Assembly (NCBI GenBank): GCA_035688305.1
Contig: DASSNC010000136.1
Location: 1-19,882 of the forward strand
Length of the DNA stretch: 19,882 nucleotides
From: 66-474 sp035688305
GTDB taxonomy: Bacteria; Pseudomonadota; Gammaproteobacteria; Xanthomonadales; Rhodanobacteraceae
Reading direction: 5' to 3'
Part shown: piece after piece, positions 13,459 through 19,882 of the stretch
How positions within the stretch are numbered: the first letter of the stretch is position 1
Layout: each line of letters opens with the position of its first letter
Notes under the pieces: generated by a model
The model's input: only the letters and a program-made list of their open reading frames with translations
Database searches by the model: none
What the model was told of the DNA's origin: nothing
Program-made: the position numbers and the translations under genes

Positions 13459-13489
13459 CCACGAGTGTTCGCGCTACGCGCACCCGTGG
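13459..13489. repeat. hairpin between korB and the small membrane protein gene
   Basis: CCACG (13459-13463) and CGTGG (13485-13489) close a hairpin that continues with GTG/CAC and CGCG/CGCG pairs around a CTA loop. It lies 81 bases after the korB stop and abuts the next start codon. It may end the kor transcript or be a dispersed repeat; there is no T run. Confidence 0.4.
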
Positions 13490-13569
13490 TCATGCGCGCA
13501 GCGCGCCCACGTCCACGGGAGGAATGCTCCCCAACATACGCGGTCAAGCCTTTATGGTGGCTGGATGCC

Positions 13570-14625
13570 TCAACGCAAGCCAGCGTTGATCGAATCCAGC
13601 TTCGCGGCGCCCGGACACAGCTCACGCTCGCCCAGCGTATTGAATGCAACCGGCGCGGTATCGAGGTGGGCGTGCAAATCCGGCGCATCGGGATCCACGT
13701 ACAACAAGCCGGTGACGATCTCGCCGCGCGCCTGGCAGGCGTGCAGGTAGCTCATCGCGGCAACGCGATCGCCGGTGTCGTGGCATTCCGGCAACTTGCG
13801 CAAACGCAGCACACTGCCGTCGTGCTGGCGCACCTCGCGTACTTCGCCCGGCGGATAGTCGACGGTGATTTCATCACGCTTGGATATGAAATCCATCCGG
13901 CACAACGCATGGTTGTGCTCACGCACGTAGTCGTAGCTCTTGGTGCTGCCGGGGTGGTTGTTGAAAGCCACGCACGGGCTCAACACATCCACGAAGGACG
14001 CGCCCTTGTGCGACATCGCCGCCTTCAGGAGCGGCACCAGCTGGGTCTTGTCGCCGGAAAAACTGCGTGCCACGAAGCTGGCACCGAGTTGCAGCGCCAT
14101 GCCAACCATGTCGATCGGGGCGTCGTTGTTGATCGCACCTTTTTTCGACTTGCTGCCGGTATCGGCGGTGGCCGAGAACTGGCCCTTGGTGAGTCCGTAC
14201 ACGCCGTTGTTCTCGACGATGTAGACCATGTCCACGCCCCGCCGGATCGCGTGCACGAATTGGCCGATGCCGATGGACGCCGAATCGCCGTCGCCGGAAA
14301 TGCCGAGATACATCAACTCGCGATTGGCAAGATTGGCGCCGGTAAGCACCGAGGGCATGCGCCCGTGCACGGCATTGAAACCGTGCGACGCCGAAAGGAA
14401 ATACGTCGGTGTCTTGGAACTGCAACCGATGCCGGAAATCTTCGCGACCCGATGCGGCTGGACGTCAAGTTCCCAGCAGGCCTGGATGATCGCAGCCGAA
14501 ATGGAGTCGTGTCCGCAGCCGGCGCACAGCGTGGAAACCGCGCCTTCGTAGTCGCGCCGCGTGAAGCCGACCGCATTCCTTTGCAGCGAGGGGTGGCGGA
14601 GTTTGGGTTTGGGTAGATAGGTCAT
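13570..14625 (-). CDS. korB: 2-oxoacid:acceptor oxidoreductase beta subunit (KorB-like)
   Basis: The 351-residue subunit binds thiamine diphosphate and one [4Fe-4S] cluster and carries out CoA-dependent oxidative decarboxylation, most likely of 2-oxoglutarate. Cys34 and Cys37 (LCAGCGHD) and Cys68 (GIGCSSKT) are probable cluster ligands. The TPP/Mg motif is GDGDSASIG (111-119), ending in VENNGVYGLTKG. The DVLSPCVAFNNH segment holds the family's distal cysteine. Substrate is inferred from overall similarity to KorB rather than pyruvate-type PorB. It is the last gene of a korC-korA-korB operon, but a 298-base repeat-filled gap separates it from korA. Confidence 0.93.
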   Translation of the reverse strand: MTYLPKPKLRHPSLQRNAVGFTRRDYEGAVSTLCAGCGHDSISAAIIQACWELDVQPHRVAKISGIGCSSKTPTYFLSASHGFNAVHGRMPSVLTGANLANRELMYLGISGDGDSASIGIGQFVHAIRRGVDMVYIVENNGVYGLTKGQFSATADTGSKSKKGAINNDAPIDMVGMALQLGASFVARSFSGDKTQLVPLLKAAMSHKGASFVDVLSPCVAFNNHPGSTKSYDYVREHNHALCRMDFISKRDEITVDYPPGEVREVRQHDGSVLRLRKLPECHDTGDRVAAMSYLHACQARGEIVTGLLYVDPDAPDLHAHLDTAPVAFNTLGERELCPGAAKLDSINAGLR

Positions 14626-14645
14626 TTCGATCGCAAACCTGATTT

Positions 14646-14919
14646 GCTCCCCTCTCCCTCCGGGAGAGGGGCTGGGGTGAGGGTCCGCACTCGCGCAATG
14701 TTGAATCGCGCAGTACCCGGACCCTCATCCGGCGCTGCGCGCCACCTTCTCCCGAAGGGAGAAGGGAATGCATTGCTCCCCTCTCCCTCCGGGAAAGGGG
14801 TTGGGGGTGAGGGTCCGCACTCGCGCAATGTCGAATCATGCATTACCCGAACCCTCAACCGGCGCTGCGCGCAAGAGCAATAGCAGCGCGTTGCGCCCTT
14901 CTCCCGGAGGGAGAAGGGA
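14646..14919. repeat. two-unit palindromic repeat between korA and korB
   Basis: Two diverged copies (from 14646 and from 14775, 129 bases apart) each contain a CCCTCTCC/GGAGAGGG-type hairpin, a GGGTGAGGGTCCGCACTCGC segment, an inverted ACCCTCA-CCGGCGCTGCGCGC segment, and a CCTTCTCCC/GGGAGAAGGG hairpin. This is the well-known family of dispersed hairpin repeats found in many proteobacterial gaps. The second copy carries an extra 15-20 bases (AGAGCAATAGCAGCGC). It fills the whole 298-base gap inside the kor operon; no gene or internal promoter was recognised in it. Confidence 0.88.
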
Positions 14920-14923
14920 AAAC

Positions 14924-16762
14924 TCATGCCACCTTGCCGTCGCGAATTTGCATCACGTCTGCCGCCCCCATCCGCTCGCCGATGGCCTTGGCGATGAAGC
15001 GCGCGGTGATCGGTGTTCCATCGTAGTGCAGCACCGGCACCAGGCGTGCAGGATCGATCTCGAACTGCTCGATCAACAGGAAGCGCAGTTGCGCATCGCG
15101 ATTCTGCTCCACCACGAACACCTGCTCGTGCTGCTCGATGAAATCGCGCACCGAATCGGCAAACGGATAGCCGCGCACCCGGAGCGCATCGATGTGCATG
15201 CCGCCCGCGTCGAGCTTGGCAATCGCCTCGGCCATCGCGGGCGCGGTCGAACCAAAATGGATGGCTCCGTGACGTGCCGGAATCGGCGCACGATGCAAGA
15301 CCGGTTGCGGCAGCAATGACTTCGCGGTCTCCAGCTTGCGCTGCAGCCGTTGCACGTTCTCGACATAGTCCTCACCCTTCTCCGAATACTTCGCGTTGGC
15401 GTTCTTGCTTGTGCCACGGGTGAAAAAACCGCCGCGGGTCGGATGGGTACCGGGGTACGTGCGATACGGAATGCCGTCGCCATCGACGTCGCGATAACGG
15501 CCGAATGGCTTGCCGGCCTCCAGCTCCTCGGTGGTCAGCACCTTGCCGCGGTCGTAACGGCGGGCGTCGTCCCACTCGAACGGTTTGCACAGGCGCTGGT
15601 TCATGCCGATGTCGAGATCACTCAGCACGAACACCGGCGTCTGCAGCCGATCGGCGAGGTCGAGTGCCGTCGCGGCAAATTCAAAGCACTCGTGCGGATC
15701 TTCCGGAAACAGCAGCACATGGTTGGTGTCGCCGTGCGAAGCGTGTGCGCAGAATGCAACATCCGATTGCTGGGTGCGCGTGGGCATGCCGGTGGACGGT
15801 CCGCCGCGCTGCACATCCACGATCGTCACGGGGATTTCCGCGAAATACGCCAGGCCGATGATCTCGTTCATCAGCGAAATGCCGGGACCGGAGGTCGCCG
15901 TGAAGGCGCGTGCGCCATTCCAGCCCGCGCCGGTCACCATGCCGATCGAGGCGATTTCATCCTCCGCCTGCACGATCGCGTAGCGGTGCTTGCCGGTTTC
16001 GGGTTCGATGCGCAGCTTGGCGCAGTATTTCTGGAAGGCTTCCGCCAGCGACGATGAAGGCGTGATCGGATACCACGCGCACACCGTGGCGCCGCCGTAG
16101 ACCATGCCGAGCGCCGCGGCGCTGTTGCCATCGACGAAGATGCGGTCACCGACGTTGTCGCGACGTTCAATCTGGAGGCCGAGCGGTTGCAGGTTCTGCG
16201 TGGCGTACCCGCGACCCAGATCCAGCGCGTGCACGTTGGGTACCTGCAACGCCGGCTTGCGCTTGTACTGCTCGCCGATCAGCTGGGCGACCACCTCGCG
16301 TTCGATGCCCAGCAACACCGACAGCGCGCCGAGATACATGATGTTCTTGAACAGCTGACGCTGGCGCGGATCGTCCCAGGTTTCCGTCGCGATGCGGGTC
16401 AACGGCACGCCGATCACGTTGATGTCGTCGCGGAATTTGGACTTCGGCAGTGGCTTGGAGTTGTCGTAGAAAAGATATCCGCCCGGCGCGAGGCCCTTGA
16501 CGTCGTCGTCCCAGGTCTGCGGGTTCATCGCCACCAGCAGGTCGTAGCCGCCACGGCGGCCCAGCCAACCGGCTTCGCTGACACGCACCTCGTACCAGGT
16601 CGGCAGGCCCTGGATGTTGGACGGGAAGATGTTGCGCGGGCTGACCGGCACGCCCATGCGCAGGATGCACTTGGCGAACAGCTCATTCGCCGAGGCCGAA
16701 CCCGAACCGTTGATATTGGCGAACTTGACGACGAAGTCGTTGACCGCCGCGATCGACGTCAT
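14924..16762 (-). CDS. korA: 2-oxoacid:acceptor oxidoreductase alpha subunit, fused gamma-alpha (KorA-like)
   Basis: The 612-residue subunit is a fusion. An N-terminal gamma domain (about residues 1-190; INGSGSASANELFAKCILRMG) is followed by the alpha pyrimidine-binding and transketolase-like domains. Characteristic alpha motifs are YPITPSSSLAEAF (231-243), QAEDEIASIGMVTGAGWNGARAF and ATSGPGISLMNE. With KorB it forms the catalytic unit that yields succinyl-CoA, CO2 and reduced electron carrier. The ATG at 16762 overlaps the korC stop as ATGA, which fixes the start and shows coupling. An upstream extension of the frame to 17047 lies inside korC. The fused gamma-alpha form is usual for Kor enzymes. 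Confidence 0.94.
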   Translation of the reverse strand: MTSIAAVNDFVVKFANINGSGSASANELFAKCILRMGVPVSPRNIFPSNIQGLPTWYEVRVSEAGWLGRRGGYDLLVAMNPQTWDDDVKGLAPGGYLFYDNSKPLPKSKFRDDINVIGVPLTRIATETWDDPRQRQLFKNIMYLGALSVLLGIEREVVAQLIGEQYKRKPALQVPNVHALDLGRGYATQNLQPLGLQIERRDNVGDRIFVDGNSAAALGMVYGGATVCAWYPITPSSSLAEAFQKYCAKLRIEPETGKHRYAIVQAEDEIASIGMVTGAGWNGARAFTATSGPGISLMNEIIGLAYFAEIPVTIVDVQRGGPSTGMPTRTQQSDVAFCAHASHGDTNHVLLFPEDPHECFEFAATALDLADRLQTPVFVLSDLDIGMNQRLCKPFEWDDARRYDRGKVLTTEELEAGKPFGRYRDVDGDGIPYRTYPGTHPTRGGFFTRGTSKNANAKYSEKGEDYVENVQRLQRKLETAKSLLPQPVLHRAPIPARHGAIHFGSTAPAMAEAIAKLDAGGMHIDALRVRGYPFADSVRDFIEQHEQVFVVEQNRDAQLRFLLIEQFEIDPARLVPVLHYDGTPITARFIAKAIGERMGAADVMQIRDGKVA

Positions 16763-18609
16763 GCAGCCACCTTTTTCTTCCCGGGCTTCGCCGAATAATC
16801 CTGGCCGCGGCCCGCGTACGATTCGGCAAACAGGAACTTGCGCATGTCCCACGCACCGGTCGGGCAGCGCTCGGCGCACAGGCCGCAATGCAGGCAGACG
16901 TCCTCGTCCTTCACCATCACGCGCCCGGTCTTGACCGGGCCGCCCACGTACAAATCCTGCGCAAGGTTCATGGCCGGCGCGGTCAGGCGCGTACGCAGCT
17001 CGTCCTCGTCGCCGTTCTGCGTGAAGGTGATGCAGTCCATCGGACACACATCAACGCAGGCGTCGCATTCAATGCAGATGTCCTTGGTAAACACGGTCTG
17101 CACGTCGCAGTTGAGGCAGCGTTGCGCCTCCTTCCATGCGGTCTGCACGTCGAAGCCAAGTTCGACTTCCTGATGGATGTTGGTGAGCGTTTTCTCCTTG
17201 GGCGCCCACGGCACCACGAAACGATCGTCCGGCGAAATGTCGTTGTCGTAACTCCACTCGTGGATGCCCATCTTCTGCGAGACGAGATTGGTCAGCGGCG
17301 GCGGACGCTTGCGCACGTCCTCGCCTTGCAGCAGGTTGTGGATCGAGGCCGCGGCCTGGTGGCCATGTTCGACTGCCCAGATGATGTTCTTGGGGCCGAA
17401 CGCCGCGTCGCCGCCGAAGAACACTTGCGGGTTGGTCGATTGCATCGAGAGCTTGTCGAGCTTGGGCATGCCCCACTCGTCGAATTCGATGCCAAGGTCG
17501 CGCTCGATCCACGGAAACGCATTTTCCTGACCGACCGCGATCAACACCTCGTCGCACTCGATCAAGCGGTCAGGCTCGCCGGTCGGCAGCAACTTGCGCT
17601 TGCCGTTGGCGTCGTGTTCGGCGCGCATTGGTGTGAACCACATGCCCGTCAGCTTGCCGTCCTCGTGCACGAAGGATTTGGGATTCAACCAGTTGAGGAT
17701 TTCCACGCCCTCGTGTTCGGCGTCTTCCTTCTCCCACGGACTCGCCTTCATTTCCTCGTAACCCGAACGCACGATGACTTTCACGTCATCCCCGCCGAGC
17801 CGGCGCGCGCTGCGGCAGCAGTCCATCGCGGTGTTGCCGCCCCCCAGCACGATCACGCGCTTGCCGACCTGCTTGACGTGCCCGAAATACACCGAGGCCA
17901 GCCATTCGATGCCGAGGTGCGCCTTGTCGGCAACTTCTTCCCGCCCGGGCAGGTGCAGGTCACGGCCGCGCGGCGCGCCGCAGCCGACGAAGATCGCGTC
18001 GTAGTCTTCATCCAGCAACTTGCGCAGCGAATCGATGTTGCGATTGCCGACGAACTCGACGCCAAGGTCAAGGATGTAGCCGACCTCCTCGTCGATCACA
18101 TGCTCGGGCAGCCGGAACCGCGGGACCTGCGTGCGCATGAAGCCGCCACCTTTGGCATCGGCTTCAAAGATCGTGACCTTGTAGCCGAGTGGCGCGAGAT
18201 CGCGCGCGACGGCAAGCGACGATGGCCCCGCACCCACGCAGGCGACGCGGAATTTTTCGGCGCCCGGCAGGCGATCGGGCAACCGCTCACACATGCGTTG
18301 CTCGATGTTTTCGCTGCGGTTGTCGGCGGCAACGCGCTTCAAGCGGCAGATCGCGACCGGCTCGGGTTTCTCGCCGTTGTTTTCTTCGACCCGCCCGCGT
18401 CGGCAGGCCGGCTCGCACGGACGATCACACGTGCGCCCGAGGATGCCGGGGAAGACGTTGGAATCCCAGTTCAGCAGGTAGGCGTCGTCGTAACGCCCTG
18501 CCGCGATCATGCGAATGTAGCGCGGCACCTGGGTGTGTGCGGGACACGCCCACTGGCAGTCCACCACCTTGTGGAAGTAATCGGGGTTGCGGATGTCGGT
18601 CGGTTGCAC
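16759..18609 (-). CDS. FAD/NAD(P)-binding Fe-S subunit of the Kor complex (KorC-like)
   Basis: The 616-residue protein resembles the glutamate synthase small subunit with an added ferredoxin end. N-terminal cysteines (Cys18, 22, 61, 65, 69) form the GltD-type Fe-S region. FAD binds at VGAGPSSLAVA (125-135) and NAD(P)H at VLGGGNTAMD (254-263), with GGDAAFGP for FAD near 399. Two [4Fe-4S] motifs follow, CIECDACVDVCP (512-523) and CLHCGLCAERCP (572-583). Its place before korA suggests the third subunit of a 2-oxoglutarate:NADP+ oxidoreductase like that of Azoarcus evansii. The GTG at 18609 is chosen for AGGAGG six bases upstream; the frame upstream to 18759 crosses hairpins and lacks family sequence. 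Confidence 0.9.
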   Translation of the reverse strand: MQPTDIRNPDYFHKVVDCQWACPAHTQVPRYIRMIAAGRYDDAYLLNWDSNVFPGILGRTCDRPCEPACRRGRVEENNGEKPEPVAICRLKRVAADNRSENIEQRMCERLPDRLPGAEKFRVACVGAGPSSLAVARDLAPLGYKVTIFEADAKGGGFMRTQVPRFRLPEHVIDEEVGYILDLGVEFVGNRNIDSLRKLLDEDYDAIFVGCGAPRGRDLHLPGREEVADKAHLGIEWLASVYFGHVKQVGKRVIVLGGGNTAMDCCRSARRLGGDDVKVIVRSGYEEMKASPWEKEDAEHEGVEILNWLNPKSFVHEDGKLTGMWFTPMRAEHDANGKRKLLPTGEPDRLIECDEVLIAVGQENAFPWIERDLGIEFDEWGMPKLDKLSMQSTNPQVFFGGDAAFGPKNIIWAVEHGHQAAASIHNLLQGEDVRKRPPPLTNLVSQKMGIHEWSYDNDISPDDRFVVPWAPKEKTLTNIHQEVELGFDVQTAWKEAQRCLNCDVQTVFTKDICIECDACVDVCPMDCITFTQNGDEDELRTRLTAPAMNLAQDLYVGGPVKTGRVMVKDEDVCLHCGLCAERCPTGAWDMRKFLFAESYAGRGQDYSAKPGKKKVAA

Positions 18610-18615
18610 GCCAAG

Positions 18616-18621
18616 CCTCCT
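18616..18621 (-). promoter_or_regulatory. strong ribosome-binding site fixing a GTG start for korC
   Basis: AGGAGG on the minus strand lies six bases before the GTG at 18607-18609. It moves the start 50 codons inside the longest open frame and gives the normal N-terminus MQPTDIRNPDYF. Confidence 0.85.
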
Positions 18622-18715
18622 GCCGTCCGCGGGGGCGCCGGAGGTAGCCGGCGTCGCCCGTCTGGCCGAGTCTACCCGTTTCGCGAAAAAGCGAAAGAGG
18701 GCGAGGAGGAGCTTT

Positions 18716-18772
18716 CGTTGGATGCCAGTGGCATCCAACGCCGACGAGCGCCCGCACATGGAAGTGCGGGCG
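18716..18772. repeat. two strong hairpins in the korC upstream region
   Basis: CGTTGGATGC/GCATCCAACG (18716-18725 and 18731-18740, 5-base loop) and CGCCCGCAC/GTGCGGGCG (18749-18757 and 18764-18772, 6-base loop) are perfect inverted repeats. They fill much of the 209-base gap between the dioxygenase stop and korC. A smaller TTTCGC/GCGAAA pair lies at 18679-18696. No T run follows, so they may be a Rho-type end, a structured leader or repeat remnants. Confidence 0.6.
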
Positions 18773-18818
18773 GGAGACGCCGCATGGACGCGTGCACAAG
18801 TGCGCTATGCAGCGTCGA

Positions 18819-19607
18819 TCAACCGATCCGCAACGAGGTCATCGCGAGCGTTGCGAACACGTCGTCGTTGAATGTTTCGACGATATCGTCGTCGCGCTGC
18901 AAGGCCAATGCGTACAGCAGCGGCAGGTAGTGCTCGGGCGTCGGGACCGCAAGCGCGGCATCCGCATCGAGCCCGCGCCAATCGCACAAAGCGGCGTGAT
19001 CGCGCCCGGCGATCGCTGCGTTGACGCGATCGCGGAAACGCACGGCCCAATCCGGCGGTGAGGGCGCATTCCAGTAGCGGCGCAGCAACGGCAGGTTGTG
19101 CACGATGTTGCCGCTGCCCAGCACCAGCACGCCTTCGTCGCGCAGGTACGCGAGCCGCCTGGCGAATGCGTAATGCCAGTCGCCGGGCTGGCGCGTGTCC
19201 AGGCTCAGCTGCAGCACCGGAACATCCGCATCCGGATACATCGCGCACAACACGCTCCATGCGCCGTGGTCGATGCCACGTTGCGGGTCGATCTGCACCG
19301 GAATCGCATCGTCACCCACGCGACGCGCGATGTCCCGCGCGAGTTCCGGATCGCCCGGCGCGGGATATTCCACCGCGAACAGCTCGCGTGGAAAGCCGTA
19401 GAAGTCGTGGATGGTTTCGGGCCGCGGTGACGACGTGATGGCAACGCCATGCGTTTCCCAATGCGCTGACACGCACAACACTGCGCGCGGCCGCGGCAAC
19501 GTTTCGCCCAGGCGTTGCCATTCGCGCCGCCAGGCATTGTCCTCGATCGCGTTCATCGGCGAGCCGTGGCCGAGGAACAGGACCGGCATGCGCGTGTTCG
19601 TGTTCAT
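18819..19607 (-). CDS. YgiD/DODA-type extradiol ring-cleaving dioxygenase
   Basis: The 262-residue protein belongs to the 4,5-DOPA extradiol dioxygenase family, metal enzymes that open catechol rings. Probable metal ligands are His14 (FLGHGSPMNA), His49 (CVSAHWET) and His226 (PTPEHYLPLL), with His114 (GIDHGAW) as an active-site residue. Their spacing matches E. coli YgiD with an offset of eight. The ATG at 19607 is chosen because the frame upstream to 19664 runs into a terminator and lacks family sequence. No aromatic-degradation genes are adjacent, so the physiological substrate is unknown. It appears to be a single-gene unit between the pnp terminator and korC. Confidence 0.9.
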   Translation of the reverse strand: MNTNTRMPVLFLGHGSPMNAIEDNAWRREWQRLGETLPRPRAVLCVSAHWETHGVAITSSPRPETIHDFYGFPRELFAVEYPAPGDPELARDIARRVGDDAIPVQIDPQRGIDHGAWSVLCAMYPDADVPVLQLSLDTRQPGDWHYAFARRLAYLRDEGVLVLGSGNIVHNLPLLRRYWNAPSPPDWAVRFRDRVNAAIAGRDHAALCDWRGLDADAALAVPTPEHYLPLLYALALQRDDDIVETFNDDVFATLAMTSLRIG

Positions 19608-19664
19608 CACCGCAACATCGTTGCTTTCTCCTCCTCCTTCAAGGGGAGGGCTTCTTTCGAGCAC

Positions 19665-19690
19665 AAAAACGGGCCCGAAGGCCCGTTTTT
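19665..19690 (-). terminator. intrinsic terminator of pnp, symmetric
   Basis: AAAAACGGGC (19665-19674) pairs with GCCCGTTTTT (19681-19690), extended by one C-G pair to a CGAA tetraloop. On the minus strand the stem ends in five T bases, 20 bases after the pnp stop. Being symmetric it would also work on the plus strand. Confidence 0.9.
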
Positions 19691-19710
19691 GATTCCAAAT
19701 CAGCGTTCGA

Positions 19711-19882
19711 TCAAGCGTGCGCGGCTTCTTCTTCCGTCACCGCCTTCATCGACAGGCGGATGCGGCCCTGCTTGTCGACTTCCAGCACCTTCACCTTGAC
19801 CACGTCGCCTTCGTGCAGCTTGTCGGAGACCTTCTCGACGCGCTCGTTGGAAATCTGCGAAACGTGCACCAGACCGTCCTTG
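19711..19882 (-). CDS. pnp: polyribonucleotide nucleotidyltransferase, C-terminal S1 domain (partial)
   Basis: The last 56 codons of a gene whose start lies right of the window. The peptide (KDGLVHVSQISNERVEKVSD, then VKVKVLEVDKQGRIRLSMKAV) is the end of an S1 RNA-binding domain. The wording VEKVSD and VLEVDKQGRIRLS matches the C-terminus of PNPase, the phosphorolytic 3'-5' exonuclease of the degradosome. A short acidic tail (TEEEAAHA) ends the protein. Other S1 proteins, such as ribosomal S1, are less likely because of these residues and the immediate stop. The strong terminator after it suggests the end of the usual rpsO-pnp unit, which cannot be seen. Confidence 0.85.
   Translation of the reverse strand, partial: KDGLVHVSQISNERVEKVSDKLHEGDVVKVKVLEVDKQGRIRLSMKAVTEEEAAHA

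Noticed and set aside
12998..13483. N-terminal extension of PhaE to 516 residues
   Set aside because: The extension is antisense-like sequence over the upstream small membrane protein gene and has no PhaE similarity.
16888..18930. 680-codon open frame on the plus strand
   Set aside because: It is antisense to korC, has no family pattern, and reflects high GC at third positions. korC has clear FAD and ferredoxin motifs.

Overview
The window looks like chromosomal DNA of a high-GC gammaproteobacterium, most likely of the Lysobacterales (Xanthomonadales; the Rhodanobacteraceae or a close family). This placement is inferred from gene content (gyrA next to mtnA, class III PHA synthase genes phaE-phaC, a KorC-KorA-KorB oxidoreductase cluster) and from the dispersed hairpin repeats. 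No 16S rRNA gene is present to settle it. Almost every gene is on the minus strand. The only convincing plus-strand genes are a peroxiredoxin and the membrane protein coupled to it.

Region 1 (1 to about 3959) is the right part of an integrated element. From right to left it holds a tyrosine integrase, a RelE/HigB-type toxin with a HigA-type antitoxin, a small membrane protein of unknown function with its own terminator, a small protein with an AT-hook-like motif, a winged-helix replication-type protein, and the end of an IS3-family insertion sequence whose OrfA start is visible at the window edge. The element ends in the 3' half of a tRNA gene, probably tRNA-Ala, at 3921-3959. This is the usual footprint of integration into a tRNA; the intact tRNA and the rest of the element should lie left of the window.

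Region 2 (3960-6210) is core chromosome. It holds the old tRNA terminator, a small heat-shock protein gene with a good sigma-32 promoter, a divergent peroxiredoxin gene translationally coupled to a membrane protein gene, and then a 550-bp array of three 181-bp repeat units filling the gap between convergent genes.

Region 3 (6210-13458) holds gyrA, a GtrA-like membrane protein gene, mtnA (methionine salvage), a PspC-domain protein, the class III PHA synthase genes phaC and phaE, and a small membrane protein. gyrA has a naturally non-serine quinolone position (Ala83) and an intrinsic-terminator-like hairpin between a likely promoter and its start.

Region 4 (13570-18609) is a three-gene kor operon in the order korC-korA-korB: an FAD/NAD(P)/Fe-S subunit, a fused gamma-alpha subunit and the thiamine-diphosphate beta subunit of a 2-oxoacid (probably 2-oxoglutarate) oxidoreductase. 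A two-unit palindromic repeat lies between korA and korB. Region 5 (18819-19882) holds a YgiD-type extradiol dioxygenase gene and the 3' end of pnp.

I do not see a clear new multi-gene system. The best leads are the integrated element with its shared GTGTACC operators, the repeat arrays, the gyrA leader hairpin, the histone-like tail on PhaE, and the NAD(P)-linked Kor complex.
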